Shown: in pieces, positions 63,737-64,000 of the stretch
How the letters are laid out: the number at the start of each line of letters is the position of its first letter
How positions within the stretch are numbered: position 1 is the first letter of the stretch
Source of the DNA: Oxyruncus cristatus
Taxonomy: Eukaryota > Chordata > Aves > Passeriformes > Cotingidae
Length of the DNA: 64,000 nucleotides
Reading direction: 5' to 3'
Assembly (NCBI GenBank): GCA_013399855.1
Contig: VXAY01000767.1
Span: 1-64,000 of the forward strand
Translations under genes and position numbers: made by a program
The notes under the pieces: generated by a model
Told to the model about the DNA's origin: nothing
The model's input: only the letters and a program-made list of their open reading frames with translations
The model's database searches: none

Positions 63737-64000
63737 ATTTTTTCCCCAGCTGTCCTGTTTTACTGGTCATAGGTTTAAGTTGATTTGTTTTGTTTTGTTT
63801 TTTTTTAACCTGCTTAAAACTTAGCTTTTCCTCAGATATTGCCAAATGCTATGAAACATTTGTAGCTGTCCTAATTCTGGCTCATAAGCCATGCTAAAAA
63901 TTCCTCCTTCAATTGACAGCTTTCTTTGCCAGATTACAATATTCCCAACTGATTAGTTATCTTAACCGCAGGGTTTTTTCTGAAAAGTACAATTAGCAGA

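Larger units (their letters stand above)
28877..64000 (+). other. LRP1B: LRP1B intron 2, 5' portion
   Basis: Inferred intron following the GTAAGT donor. I looked for a following LA-type exon (C-x-G-x-x-DC-x-D-x-x-DE with a phase 1 acceptor) and recognised none, so the intron probably runs past 64000. Contents identified are CR1 fragments, low-complexity tracts, the second 341-bp repeat copy, one gap and short hairpins. Confidence 0.75.

Noticed and set aside
28877..64000. LRP1B exon 3 (second LA module)
   Set aside because: I looked for a phase 1 exon with the second LA pattern and found nothing convincing; it probably lies to the right of the window.
1..64000. Endogenous retrovirus or solo LTR, tRNA, CRISPR or bacterial features
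   Set aside because: No paired LTR with TG...CA ends, no retroviral motifs, no tRNA-like GGTTCGAATCC arms with cloverleaf, and no spaced direct repeats were seen. The 341-bp pair lacks LTR-type termini.

Overview
The window is vertebrate, most likely avian, intronic DNA. It is AT-rich and mostly non-coding, with scattered CR1 (chicken repeat 1) LINE fragments. Their 3' ends show the bird-typical ATTCTATG-like tail and the 'tggaagggacctt' block. There is no sign of bacterial gene density, operons, CRISPR or viral genomes. Two short N runs show it is part of a draft assembly. The species cannot be settled from sequence alone; a neoavian or passerine bird fits.

The one secure coding element is a 126-nt exon on the + strand (28751-28876). 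It encodes one complete LDL-receptor class A (LA) module and is flanked by a good acceptor and a perfect GTAAGT donor, both in phase 1. The module matches the first LA repeat of LRP1B, a giant endocytic receptor whose 5' introns are very large. The window therefore reads as the 3' part of LRP1B intron 1 (1-28750), exon 2, and the 5' part of intron 2 (28877-64000). I could not recognise exon 3, so intron 2 probably continues beyond the right edge.

Intron 1 portion: CR1 fragments at about 4.7, 8.1, 11.1 and 26.0 kb, the first copy of an unclassified 341-bp repeat (20.0 kb), a 36-bp tandem duplication (17.2 kb) and an assembly gap in a T tract (25.06 kb). On the minus strand between about 15 kb and 0.9 kb there are several exon-like open segments with splice signals. 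Three of them (14750-14888, 10494-10648, 7389-7533) join in compatible phases. I flag this as a possible unrecognised nested antisense gene or decayed gene, with low to moderate confidence.

Intron 2 portion: a C-free G/T tract (32.15-32.36 kb), a pyrimidine-skewed block (about 37.9-38.4 kb), the second copy of the 341-bp repeat (41.6 kb, about 99% identical to the first), an 87-nt pure pyrimidine tract (42.45 kb), CR1 fragments at 44.1, 47.6, 60.1 and 62.7 kb, a second gap in an A tract (52.43 kb), short perfect inverted repeats (52.76 and 57.09 kb) and a TA/TG microsatellite near the right edge. The most interesting observations are the pair of almost identical 341/343-bp elements and the possible antisense exon chain.
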